NCBI RefSeq assembly: GCF_011753055.1
Contig: NZ_VWWJ01000013.1
Span: forward strand, 1-64,000
Source of the DNA: Burkholderia sp. Ax-1719
Lineage (GTDB): Bacteria > Pseudomonadota > Gammaproteobacteria > Burkholderiales > Burkholderiaceae
Direction of reading: 5' to 3'
DNA length: 64,000 nt
Shown here: positions 54,374 through 62,155 of the stretch, piece by piece
Layout of the letters: each line of letters begins with the position of its first letter
How positions within the stretch are numbered: the first letter of the stretch is position 1
The notes under the pieces: generated by a model
Database searches by the model: none
What the model saw: the letters and a program-made list of their open reading frames with translations, nothing else
What the model was told of the DNA's origin: nothing
Position numbers and translations under genes: made by a program

Positions 54374-54772
54374 CGAGCCGGTCGGTGCGCAGCCCGCAAA
54401 GAACGGGCGCCGCAATGCCGATTTGATTTACCTCGCCATGTAACCCGAGCATGGATTAGCCCGCCACTGTGCGGGCTTCTTTCTTTGCGGGCCGCAAAAA
54501 AATAGCCGCGGCAGGGGCCGCGGCGAAAGAGCTTGCCAACAACTACTGACAACACGGCGCGAGGGGACGTCGCCGCAAAATCATTGTCGTAGCTCGCTCC
54601 TGACGCTTCAATGGCCGCATGACGGATCTGACAATCGTTGACCTTCGCTGTCAGCCGTCGATCCGCCCCTCAAAACGAACTCGCCGCGTCCCACGTGCGA
54701 TTAAGTTAAGCCTCTTGAAATCACCCTGTAGCCCCTGCATGTACGGCGCACTTTCATCGGAGAATTCTGATC
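54374..54772. other. Intergenic region before the S1C protease
   Basis: About 400 bases. A terminator (54458-54488) and a CCGCGGC/GCCGCGG-type hairpin near 54508 follow the small gene. The rest probably holds the protease promoter. A 74-codon frame at 54619 has no ribosome site and overlaps the protease start in another frame, so I do not call it. Confidence 0.5.
54458..54488 (+). terminator. Intrinsic terminator
   Basis: AGCCCGC/GCGGGCT with a 6-base loop is followed by TCTTTCTTT. Confidence 0.85.
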
Positions 54773-55834
54773 GTGGGAAGCCGTCCATCCTTCATCGACG
54801 ATCTCGCGCGCGACCTCGCAGCCCAGAGTGCCAACGCCGATAGCGCGAACACCCGTCCCCACGGCGACGAAGCCTTGCTCGACGCCTATTCACAAACCGT
54901 CATCGGCGCGCTTGAGCGTGTGCAGCACGCCGTCGCTCACATCGCGGTCGAGCGCCGCGCCGCTTCCGCCAGCCAGGGCGCTGCGCGCAGCGGCAGCGGT
55001 TCCGGCTTCCTGTTCACGCCCGATGGCTATCTGCTGACGAACAGCCACGTCGTGCATGGCGCGAGCGCGCTGCGCGTGACGCTCGCCGACGGTTCGACCT
55101 ATGACGCCGATCTGATCGGCGACGATCCGAGCACCGATCTCGCCGTCCTGCGCATCGGCGCTTCGGAGGTGCTGCCGCATGCGCAGCTGGGCGAATCAGC
55201 GAAGCTGCGCGTCGGACAGATCGCAATTGCCGTAGGCAGCCCGCTCGGGCTTGCGCAGACGGTCACCACGGGCGTGGTGTCGGCGCTCGGCAGATCACTG
55301 CGCTCAAACTCGGGGCGAATGATTTACGACGTGATCCAGACCGACGCGGCGCTCAATCCCGGCAACTCGGGCGGCCCGCTGGTCAATTCGGCGGGACAGG
55401 TGATCGGCGTGAACACGGCCATCATTCCTGGCGCGCAGGCGATCTGTTTCGCCACGGCGATCGATTCCGCAAAGTGGGTGATCACGCAGCTGTTTGCGCA
55501 TGGCCGCGTACGCCGCGCGCACGTGGGCATCGCCGGTACGACCGTGCCGATCGCGCGCAAGGTGCAACGGTTTTTCGAACTGGGCGCGACGAGCGGCGTG
55601 CGCGTGATGGAAGTGGTGAAGGGCGGTCCCGCCGCGCTGGGCGGGTTGCGCGTGGACGATACGATCGTCGCGATCGACGGCGTGGCCGTCGACGGCATCG
55701 ATGCGCTTCAGCGTCTGCTCGACGCTTCGCGCATCGGCCGCGCGGTTGAATTTACGATCGTGAGGCTGACGCAGAAGCTGAATCTGCAGATCACGCCGGT
55801 CGAGCAGGACGTACCGGCTTACCAGCCGGGCTGA
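54773..55834 (+). CDS. S1C-family serine protease (HtrA/Deg-like) with PDZ domain
   Basis: A 353-residue trypsin-like protease with one PDZ domain. The catalytic triad is visible: His in LLTNSHVVHG, Asp in STDLAVLRIG, Ser in NPGNSGGPLVNSAG. The PDZ domain covers about residues 265-345 (GGPAALGGLRVDDTIVAIDG). Unlike DegP or DegS, there is no signal peptide or membrane anchor, so it may be cytoplasmic. The start is a GTG with GGAG about a dozen bases before it. Its stop overlaps the convergent gene by 16 bases. Confidence 0.92.
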   Translation: MGSRPSFIDDLARDLAAQSANADSANTRPHGDEALLDAYSQTVIGALERVQHAVAHIAVERRAASASQGAARSGSGSGFLFTPDGYLLTNSHVVHGASALRVTLADGSTYDADLIGDDPSTDLAVLRIGASEVLPHAQLGESAKLRVGQIAIAVGSPLGLAQTVTTGVVSALGRSLRSNSGRMIYDVIQTDAALNPGNSGGPLVNSAGQVIGVNTAIIPGAQAICFATAIDSAKWVITQLFAHGRVRRAHVGIAGTTVPIARKVQRFFELGATSGVRVMEVVKGGPAALGGLRVDDTIVAIDGVAVDGIDALQRLLDASRIGRAVEFTIVRLTQKLNLQITPVEQDVPAYQPG

Positions 55835-56193
55835 CCGTAGCCGCCACCGTCGCCATAGCCGTTATACGGCGCGGGCGGCGGGGCCGGTTGCGGCGGCGCG
55901 CAGGGCACGTAGCGACCTGAATACTGGTCGTAGCAACCGCCCGGCGCAGGCGCGGCGGCGTAGACAGGCGCCGGTTCGGCATAGACCGGTGCGGGCACCG
56001 GAGCCGGCTCGGCATAGACCGGCGGCGCCTGATAGGCCACGGCCGGCCCATTGATGGCCGCACCGACTACGGCGCCAATCAGCGCGCCGCCAACGAGCGC
56101 ACCCACCACGTCGCCGCCATGATCGTGCGCGCTGGCCGGACCGGCCGCCATCACACACCCCGCTACCACCAGTACGGCTGCAATCTTACGCAT
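55819..56193 (-). CDS. Secreted glycine-zipper-like protein
   Basis: A 124-residue protein with a Sec signal peptide (MRKIAAVLVVAGCVMAAGPASA). A Gly/Ala-rich stretch (VVGALVGGALIGAVVGAAI) of glycine-zipper type follows, then Pro/Ala/Tyr repeats (VYAEPAPV occurs twice) and a CYDQYSGRYVPC pair that could form a disulfide. GAGGAG before ATG at 56193 sets the start. Likely a small periplasmic or outer-membrane-associated protein. Function unknown. Confidence 0.82.
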   Translation of the reverse strand: MRKIAAVLVVAGCVMAAGPASAHDHGGDVVGALVGGALIGAVVGAAINGPAVAYQAPPVYAEPAPVPAPVYAEPAPVYAAAPAPGGCYDQYSGRYVPCAPPQPAPPPAPYNGYGDGGGYGQPGW

Positions 56194-56295
56194 GACGTTC
56201 TCCTCGAGAACCTTTGAAAACATGCGAGCGATTGTCGTCGGGAAGCGCGGATACAGGTGATGCAAGTGGTAACGACGAATTACGCAGCCGATGAA

Positions 56296-56475
56296 TTACG
56301 GTGCGCGGGGAGGCGGGGCGTGGGATTCGGCGTCCGGATCATCCGGCGCAGCCGGCGAAGAGGGAGGATCGCGACGCCTGCCGGCGCCGGGGCAAAGCAA
56401 AGACAAGGCGATGGAACAGACCATCAGCGCGAACAGGGCGACGAAGTACGTCATCCAGGAGAACTCGACATCCAC
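56296..56475 (-). CDS. Small membrane protein (59 aa)
   Basis: A short gene with AGGAGG five bases before a GTG start. The product begins MDVEFSWMTYFVALFALMVC and continues SIALSLLC, one hydrophobic segment, then a Pro/Asp-rich cytoplasmic-type tail. The very strong ribosome site and clear amphipathic layout argue that it is real. It lies 111 bases downstream of a second small membrane gene on the same strand. Confidence 0.65.
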   Translation of the reverse strand: MDVEFSWMTYFVALFALMVCSIALSLLCPGAGRRRDPPSSPAAPDDPDAESHAPPPRAP

Positions 56476-56586
56476 GAGTCCCTCCTAAGATTAATGCGTC
56501 CACTACGGCGTCAACCGAGGCCCGCCCGCGCGAGGCACGAACGACAGCCCGGCGGCAGGTGCCGGACCGTCACTCATGCCGCAGAT

Positions 56587-56748
56587 TCAATGGTGCAGGA
56601 TGCTGCGCAGCGGATGACGCCAGTCGATGTGAGGTGCGCCCGCTTCTACGCGCTGCCGGTGCTCCTCGAGGATTTCGTCGGAAAACAGAAAAACGACAAT
56701 GACGAGGGGGATGACCAGAAACGCGCCCAGTATTACGTGCTCTATCAC
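56587..56748 (-). CDS. Small membrane protein (53 aa)
   Basis: A GTG start preceded by AGGAGG gives MIEHVILGAFLVIPLVIVVF, a single membrane segment followed by an acidic/basic helix (SDEILEEHRQRVEAG). A longer frame upstream to 56859 has no ribosome site. With the gene at 56296-56475 it probably forms a two-gene operon of single-pass proteins, perhaps subunits or regulators of a larger membrane complex. I cannot name one. Confidence 0.65.
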   Translation of the reverse strand: MIEHVILGAFLVIPLVIVVFLFSDEILEEHRQRVEAGAPHIDWRHPLRSILHH

Positions 56749-56925
56749 GATAACCTCCTGGTTGTCAAGCGGTTGCGAGTTCATTGTAGCCGGAAAGCTA
56801 CAACTTGTACTGCGGGCGAATACTGATTCATCGGAAACAGGGTGCGCCGCCGCACGCAATCGCTTGAGCAGGTCATGTGCCCGGAGCTTACCGGGTTGAC
56901 GCCGCCGTGAAAGCGAGGGCTTTTG

Positions 56926-57552
56926 TCAGGCCGCTGACTTCTTCCAGACCGCAGCAAACAGGCCCGCGCCGATCAGCAGCGAGCCGCCGGTGCGGTTGAC
57001 CACGCGTTGCACCCGCGGGCTGCGTACGGCGCGGCGGGCAGCCGCCGCAAGCAGGGCGTAGCCGAATGCATTGAGCGTGGCGAGCACGAGGAAAGTCGCT
57101 TCGAAGATGACGATCTGCGGCAGCGCAGCGGCGTGCGGGTCGATGAACTGCGGCACGAAGGCGACGAAGAAAATCAGGCTCTTCGGATTGAGGGCGGTGA
57201 CGGCGTAGGCGTGCGCGAAGATGCGGCCGGTGCGTGTTTCGGAGGTATCGGCGGAATCGGCTGTCATGACCGGCGCGCGCCAGAGCTTGATGCCGAGGTA
57301 AATCAGATAGGCCGCGCCGACCCACTTGAGCATCGAGAACAGCGTCGCGGACGCGGCAAGGATGACGCCGAGTCCAAGCATCGACGCCGTCATGGCGGTG
57401 AAGTCGCCCAGCGCCACGCCGGCCGTGGTTGCGAGCGCGTAGCGGCGGCCGTGGCCGAGCGCATAGGACACGACGAGCAGCACAGTCGGTCCTGGAATGG
57501 CGACGAGGATGGCCGATGCAATCGCAAACGGCAGCCAGTGGGCAAGCGTCAT
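56926..57552 (-). CDS. LysE-family translocator
   Basis: A 208-residue LysE/RhtB-type exporter with about six hydrophobic segments. The N-terminal MTLAHWLPFAIASAILVAIP-GPT with PGP motif, GVALGDFTAMTASMLGLG and ALNPKSLIFFVAFVPQF are the conserved signatures. Members export amino acids or related metabolites across the inner membrane; the substrate here is unknown. It is transcribed alone. Confidence 0.92.
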   Translation of the reverse strand: MTLAHWLPFAIASAILVAIPGPTVLLVVSYALGHGRRYALATTAGVALGDFTAMTASMLGLGVILAASATLFSMLKWVGAAYLIYLGIKLWRAPVMTADSADTSETRTGRIFAHAYAVTALNPKSLIFFVAFVPQFIDPHAAALPQIVIFEATFLVLATLNAFGYALLAAAARRAVRSPRVQRVVNRTGGSLLIGAGLFAAVWKKSAA

Positions 57553-57798
57553 GACAGTCTCCGGGTCTTGATATCGTTGGGGTGATCCGATTTATCCACG
57601 AAGTTTTCGTCAGTGCAAGGGGCCGCGTACGCGCTTGCGGAAAGCGCGAACGTGCTGCGCCCGCACACAAGATTTCCTTGCGCTGCGCTTACCGTCCTCT
57701 ACCTTCAGAAGGTTGGCCTGGATCCAGCAGTTAAATACATCGCTAAGCTGAATAAAAATCCGCGCGCGCCAGACGTGACGCAGTCGAGGAGGCAAAAC

Positions 57799-58140
57799 AT
57801 GAAAATTCGATCCACCCTGATCCTGATCGGCGCCGGTCTGCTTTGCGCCGTTTCTTCGCAGGCGCAGGACGTCACGGTCAAGCCGCAGCAAACGGTGCAG
57901 CTCAAACCCGGCGCGTACGGTTGCCTTTCCAAAGACAAACTCGACGCCGTCACCCTCCATGAACAGGCTGGCGAACATCAGCAGATGCAGGAATATTTCG
58001 CCGATTTCCGCTGTCTTACCACGCCGGACAACCAGACGTTTCGCGTCGTGCGCGTGGACGGACACGACATCGAATTCGTGAACGCCGCCAATGCCGACGA
58101 TCAAGGTCTCTGGACCAGCGACCGCTTCATCAGGCAATAA
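57799..58140 (+). CDS. Secreted hypothetical protein
   Basis: A 113-residue protein with a Sec signal peptide (STLILIGAGLLCAVSSQAQ, cleavage after AQA). The mature part has two cysteines (YGCLSKDK, FRCLTTPD) that may form a disulfide. CGAGGAGG seven bases before the ATG decides the start against a longer upstream frame. Likely periplasmic. The family is not known to me. Confidence 0.82.
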   Translation: MKIRSTLILIGAGLLCAVSSQAQDVTVKPQQTVQLKPGAYGCLSKDKLDAVTLHEQAGEHQQMQEYFADFRCLTTPDNQTFRVVRVDGHDIEFVNAANADDQGLWTSDRFIRQ

Positions 58141-58303
58141 CGGCCGCGGACAAAACACGGATCTGACGCGAAGTCGTCACGGCATCGTCATTTTCGCGCC
58201 AGATCATGCCGGATGATCCGGCGCGTTGCCGTCCGACGAATGCGGCACAGGACGTGCTGGAACTCGCTATCATGTGCGGCTTTTGCGCGGCGCGGGATTC
58301 GGC

Positions 58304-58858
58304 ATGGCACTCAAATCGACCATCTTCAAGGCAGAGCTACAGATTGCGGACATGGACCGGCATTACTACGCCGACCATGCGCTGACGATCGCCTGCCATC
58401 CCTCGGAAACCGACGACCGGATGATGGTGCGGATCGCCGCCTTTGCGCTGTTCGCGGGCGAGCGTCTGGAATTCTGCAAAGGCCTGTCCGATACCGACGA
58501 GCCGGATCTCTGGAGCAAGGATTACACGGGCGCGATCCAGACCTGGATCGAAGTCGGCCAGCCGGACGAGCGCCGCATCGCCAAGGCCAGCGGCCGTTCC
58601 GAAGAGGTCATCGTGATCGCGTATGGCGGCCGCACTTCGGACATCTGGTGGCAAGGCGTGCGCAGTAAGGTCGAGCGCCTGCGCAATGTGACCGTCTGGT
58701 CGCTGGGCGAGGGCGTGGCGGCCTCGCTGGGCAAGCTCGCGGAGCGCAGCATGCGGCTGCAATGCACGGTTCAGGATGGCGCGGCATGGATCGGCAGCGA
58801 GAAAAGCGAGCCGGTGGCCGTCGAATGGACCGTTTTCAAGGCGCCCGAGAACGTCTGA
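58304..58858 (+). CDS. yaeQ: YaeQ-family protein
   Basis: A 184-residue YaeQ protein. It opens MALKSTIFKAELQIADMDRH and contains HPSETDDRMMVRIAAFALFA and GRSEEVIVIAYGG, with the expected PD-(D/E)xK-like strands of this family. Its biochemical role is not settled; E. coli YaeQ was isolated as a suppressor of rfaH defects. The ATG at 58304 matches the family start. It converges with the VOC gene. Confidence 0.93.
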   Translation: MALKSTIFKAELQIADMDRHYYADHALTIACHPSETDDRMMVRIAAFALFAGERLEFCKGLSDTDEPDLWSKDYTGAIQTWIEVGQPDERRIAKASGRSEEVIVIAYGGRTSDIWWQGVRSKVERLRNVTVWSLGEGVAASLGKLAERSMRLQCTVQDGAAWIGSEKSEPVAVEWTVFKAPENV

Positions 58859-58893
58859 CGACAGCGCGGCGTTGCCGGATGGTTATCGGACGA

Positions 58894-59295
58894 TCAGGCA
58901 GCAGGCGGCCCTTTCAGCTCGACCATGTTGCCCTCCGGATCGAACAGATAGAGCGACGGCCCCAGGCCTTCCGCGCCATAGCGCGCGACTACTTCGCCGG
59001 GGCGCGCTCCGGCCTGCGCCAGCCAGGCCCTGAGCGCTTCGCCGTCGAACGGCTCCACGCGCAGGCAGAGATGATCCATGTTGCGGCCCGTGCCGCCTTC
59101 GGCGTGACGGTCGAGCGGGCCGCCCACCGTAATCAGATCGACCAGCGAGCGCCCCGCGCGCAATTGCACCAGACCCAGTTCGCGCTCCTCGCGCTCGACG
59201 CGGCAACCCAGAACCTCACAGTAAAAACGCGTCATGGCCGTGGGGTCGGCCGCGCGGATCACCACATGGTCGATTTCGCGAATCTGGATCTGCAT
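58894..59295 (-). CDS. VOC (glyoxalase/bleomycin-resistance) family protein
   Basis: A 133-residue single VOC domain: IREIDHVVIRAADPTAMTRF, then YCEVLGCRVEREERELGL, NMDHLCLRVEPFD and SLYLFDPEGNMVELKG. Metal ligands His (IDHV), His (MDHL) and Glu (MVEL) are in place, so it is probably an active metal-dependent lyase, dioxygenase or resistance protein. Substrate unknown. GGAGGA before the ATG at 59295 supports the start. Confidence 0.92.
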   Translation of the reverse strand: MQIQIREIDHVVIRAADPTAMTRFYCEVLGCRVEREERELGLVQLRAGRSLVDLITVGGPLDRHAEGGTGRNMDHLCLRVEPFDGEALRAWLAQAGARPGEVVARYGAEGLGPSLYLFDPEGNMVELKGPPAA

Positions 59296-59383
59296 GATGT
59301 CCTCCGGCACTTGCCCGGCAGTTCGGGGCGCATCGAGGCAGTGTAGGAGGAACGCGGGCGCGGAGCGTATAAAAACGCTGGAC

Positions 59384-59413
59384 GAAAAAAAGCCCGCTGC
59401 TGTGAGCGGGCTT
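59384..59413 (-). terminator. Terminator on the minus strand
   Basis: AAGCCCGCT/AGCGGGCTT with a 6-base loop is followed by a T-run only when read on the minus strand. No minus-strand gene lies upstream of it in the window, so it may end an unannotated transcript. Confidence 0.6.
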
Positions 59414-59433
59414 AATCCATATCAGGAGGAGAC

Positions 59434-59586
59434 ATGGAGGAGACAAGAACCACTATACACAGCGGTCTGACGCGTTGCAACAAGTTTTTAAGGGAAAACC
59501 CGCAATGGTGCCAAATTGTCGCAGGTCCCCCATTGTGTGCACGCGGCGCCCTTGAAAGGGGCAGTTTCGCGCTCTCGTCGGCGTGA
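59434..59586 (+). CDS. Possible small ORF (50 aa)
   Basis: AGGAGGAG lies just ahead of an ATG whose frame reads MEETRTTIHSGLTRCNKFLR and stops at 59586. The ribosome site is excellent, but the product has no recognisable feature and no clear bias. It could be a leader for the ada gene 118 bases downstream, or chance. Confidence 0.3.
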   Translation: MEETRTTIHSGLTRCNKFLRENPQWCQIVAGPPLCARGALERGSFALSSA

Positions 59587-59703
59587 GGTTAAAGCGCAAA
59601 ATAGAGGCCGAGCGCCGAACGACAGCGCAAGATCCGGCGCGTGCGCGCGCGGGCGGGCAACTACAGTGGGACCATCGAATTCGCTCTCACCGGGAGTCCT
59701 GAC

Positions 59704-60900
59704 ATGAACGCCGTCCAGTCCACCGCTTCAGCAATCCTCGACCACGCCGACATCGCCAATATCGCCGACGACGCCGGGCGCTGGGCCGCCATCGCGGCCC
59801 GCGACGCCCGCGCCGACGGCCAGTTCTTCTACGGCGTGCGCACCACCGGTGTGTTCTGCCGCCCCTCCTGCGCATCGCGCCTGCCGCGCCGCGAAAACGT
59901 CGAATTCTTCGCCGATGCGGATAGCGCCCGCGCCGCCGGCTATCGCGAATGCAAACGCTGCCGTCCCGGCGGCCTGCCGCGCGAACTGGAGATCGTGCGC
60001 CGCGCCTGCGCCGCTCTCGACGCCGATCCGCAGGAGCGCCTCACGCTCGCCCAGCTAGGCGAAGCGGTGCATCTGAGCCCGTTCCACCTGCAACGCCTCT
60101 TCAAGCGCGTGCTGGGCGTTTCGCCGCGTCAGTATCAGGCGGCCCGGCGAGGCGCGGTGCTGCGCGACGCGCTCGCGCAAGGTGCCGATGTCACGCGCGC
60201 CAGCGCCGATGCGGGCTTCAACTCGTCGTCGCGGCTCTACGAGAGCGTCGCGGGCGAACTGGGCATGGCGCCCTCGGCGTTCCGGCGCAAGGGCGCGGGC
60301 CTCACGATCCGTTATGCGGGCGCGGCCACGCCGCTTGGGCGCGTGCTCGTTGCAGCGACGGACAAAGGCATCTGCCGCATCGCGTTCGGCGACAACGCAC
60401 TCGCATTGACCGACAGCCTGCGCGCTGATTTCGAAAACGCCAGCTGCGTCGAGGACGCCGCAGGTCTCGCGCCCTTCGTCGCGCAGATCGACGCCTATCT
60501 GCAAGGCCGCAGCGAACGCATCGAACTGCCGCTCGACATCGCCGCGACGGCGTTCCAGCAGCGCGTCTGGGACGCGCTCCAGCGCATTCCGTACGGCGAA
60601 ACGCGCAGCTACACCGACATCGCCGAAACCGTGGGCTCGCCGCGCGCGGTGCGCGCCGTGGCGAGCGCGTGCGCCTCGAATCCCGTGGCGCTGGCGATTC
60701 CCTGTCATCGTGTGGTGCAAAAGGGCGGCTCGCTCGCGGGCTATCGCTGGGGTCTCGCGCGCAAGGCCGCGCTGATCGACGCCGAAGCACGCGCGGGCGA
60801 AGTCCACGTGACAATGGAAACCGTGCAACCCAGCACGCGCCTGGAACGGCGCGACCGAACCAGCGACCGAACCAGCAACACGCCGGAGACCACTGCTTGA
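59704..60900 (+). CDS. ada: Ada: alkylation-response regulator and O6-methylguanine methyltransferase
   Basis: A 398-residue Ada. The N-terminal methyl-phosphotriester domain has GVFCRPSCASR and ECKRCRPGG, the four zinc cysteines, the first of which accepts the methyl group. An AraC-type helix-turn-helix follows at about residues 105-195 (HLSPFHLQRLFKRVLGVSP). The C-terminal methyltransferase carries IPCHRVVQ. Methylated Ada activates its own and alkylation-repair genes. Its stop overlaps the alkA start. Confidence 0.96.
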   Translation: MNAVQSTASAILDHADIANIADDAGRWAAIAARDARADGQFFYGVRTTGVFCRPSCASRLPRRENVEFFADADSARAAGYRECKRCRPGGLPRELEIVRRACAALDADPQERLTLAQLGEAVHLSPFHLQRLFKRVLGVSPRQYQAARRGAVLRDALAQGADVTRASADAGFNSSSRLYESVAGELGMAPSAFRRKGAGLTIRYAGAATPLGRVLVAATDKGICRIAFGDNALALTDSLRADFENASCVEDAAGLAPFVAQIDAYLQGRSERIELPLDIAATAFQQRVWDALQRIPYGETRSYTDIAETVGSPRAVRAVASACASNPVALAIPCHRVVQKGGSLAGYRWGLARKAALIDAEARAGEVHVTMETVQPSTRLERRDRTSDRTSNTPETTA

Positions 60901-61862
60901 GCGCTGTCCCGCAAACCGACGAAATCCCCGAACCCGCCGAAGGCGCGAGCGCCACGCTCGAACTGCCGTTTCGCGCGCCCTACGACTGGCCGCGCATGCT
61001 GCGCTTCCTGGCGGGCCGCGCGACGCCCGGAGTCGAAGCGGTCGAGGACGGCGCGTGGCTGCGCGCCATCGACTTCAATGGCGCGAGCGGCACGCTCGCC
61101 GTGCGTCGCCATGCGCGCAAGCGCTGCCTCGTCGCGCAGATCGACGGACCGGTGAGCCAGCATGCGGCCGCGCTCGCCGCGCCGCTCGGTCGCGTGTTCG
61201 ACATCCACGCGAATCCGGCGGCAATTGCCGAAGGACTGGGCGCCGATCCCTGGCTCGGACCGCTCGTGGCCGCCGCGCCGGGTCTGCGCGTGCCGGGCGC
61301 GTGGTCCGGGTTCGAACTGGTGATCCGCGCGATCGTCGGCCAGCAGGTCAGCGTGAAAGCCGCGACCACGATCGTCGGTCGGCTGGTCGAGCGCGTCGGC
61401 AAGCCTATCGAAGGCCACCCGCATGCGCGCACGGCGTGGCGTTTTCCCACGCCTGCGGATCTGGCCGCGGCGGATCTCACCGGCATCGGCATGCCGGGCA
61501 AGCGCATCGCCGCCTTGCAGGGTTTCGCGGCCGCCGTGGCGAGCGGCGAAGTCGCTATCGAACGTCAGGACGCCGCCGCCGGGAGCGCCACGCTCGACGC
61601 CATGCGCGCGGCGCTGCTGGCGCTGCCGGGCATCGGCCCGTGGACGGTCGAATACGTGGCGATGCGCGCCTGGCGCGACGCCGATGCCTGGCCCGCCACC
61701 GATCTCGTGCTGATGCAAACCATCACGGCCCGCGATCCTGCGCTCGTGCGCGCGACGCAACAGCGCGCGCGCACCGACGCCTGGCGTCCGTGGCGAGCCT
61801 ACGCGGCGATGCATCTCTGGAACGAAATCGCCGATCGTGCAGGGGCGGCGCGCGGCGGCTGA
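60897..61862 (+). CDS. alkA: DNA-3-methyladenine glycosylase (AlkA type)
   Basis: A 321-residue AlkA-like glycosylase. The N-terminal domain has ELPFRAPYDWPRMLRFLAGR. The helix-hairpin-helix motif LLALPGIGPWTVEYVAMRA precedes the catalytic Asp in WPATDLVL. It removes alkylated bases. The TTG start at 60897 overlaps the ada stop (TTGA) and has GGAG nine bases upstream, so translation is coupled and the pair is under Ada control. Confidence 0.94.
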   Translation: MSAVPQTDEIPEPAEGASATLELPFRAPYDWPRMLRFLAGRATPGVEAVEDGAWLRAIDFNGASGTLAVRRHARKRCLVAQIDGPVSQHAAALAAPLGRVFDIHANPAAIAEGLGADPWLGPLVAAAPGLRVPGAWSGFELVIRAIVGQQVSVKAATTIVGRLVERVGKPIEGHPHARTAWRFPTPADLAAADLTGIGMPGKRIAALQGFAAAVASGEVAIERQDAAAGSATLDAMRAALLALPGIGPWTVEYVAMRAWRDADAWPATDLVLMQTITARDPALVRATQQRARTDAWRPWRAYAAMHLWNEIADRAGAARGG

Positions 61863-62155
61863 CGCGAGCGGCGATGTGTAGCAACACACCGCTGTCCACG
61901 TTAGAGCGCCGGCTTCGACAACGTAGCGTCGGCCGCCTGGTCACAGACCGGCTCAAAGCGCGCAAACCCCCGCCAGCATTGGCTTGCGGCGACGTCAATC
62001 TGGCCGAAAAGGCAGGCCCGAAGTGGCCTCAAGCAGGTCTTTCGGCGAGATGTTAAAGTGCCCGCTACCGAAAAATTCCCTGCCAGCGGCGCGAACGTGC
62101 ACGCAACAGCGTGCAAAAGCGACGCCGCCGCCGGCCAGTGCCCGACCTGCCCTCA

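Noticed and set aside
54619..54843. 74-codon frame before the S1C protease
   Set aside because: No ribosome site, Arg/Ser-rich, and it overlaps the protease start in another frame.
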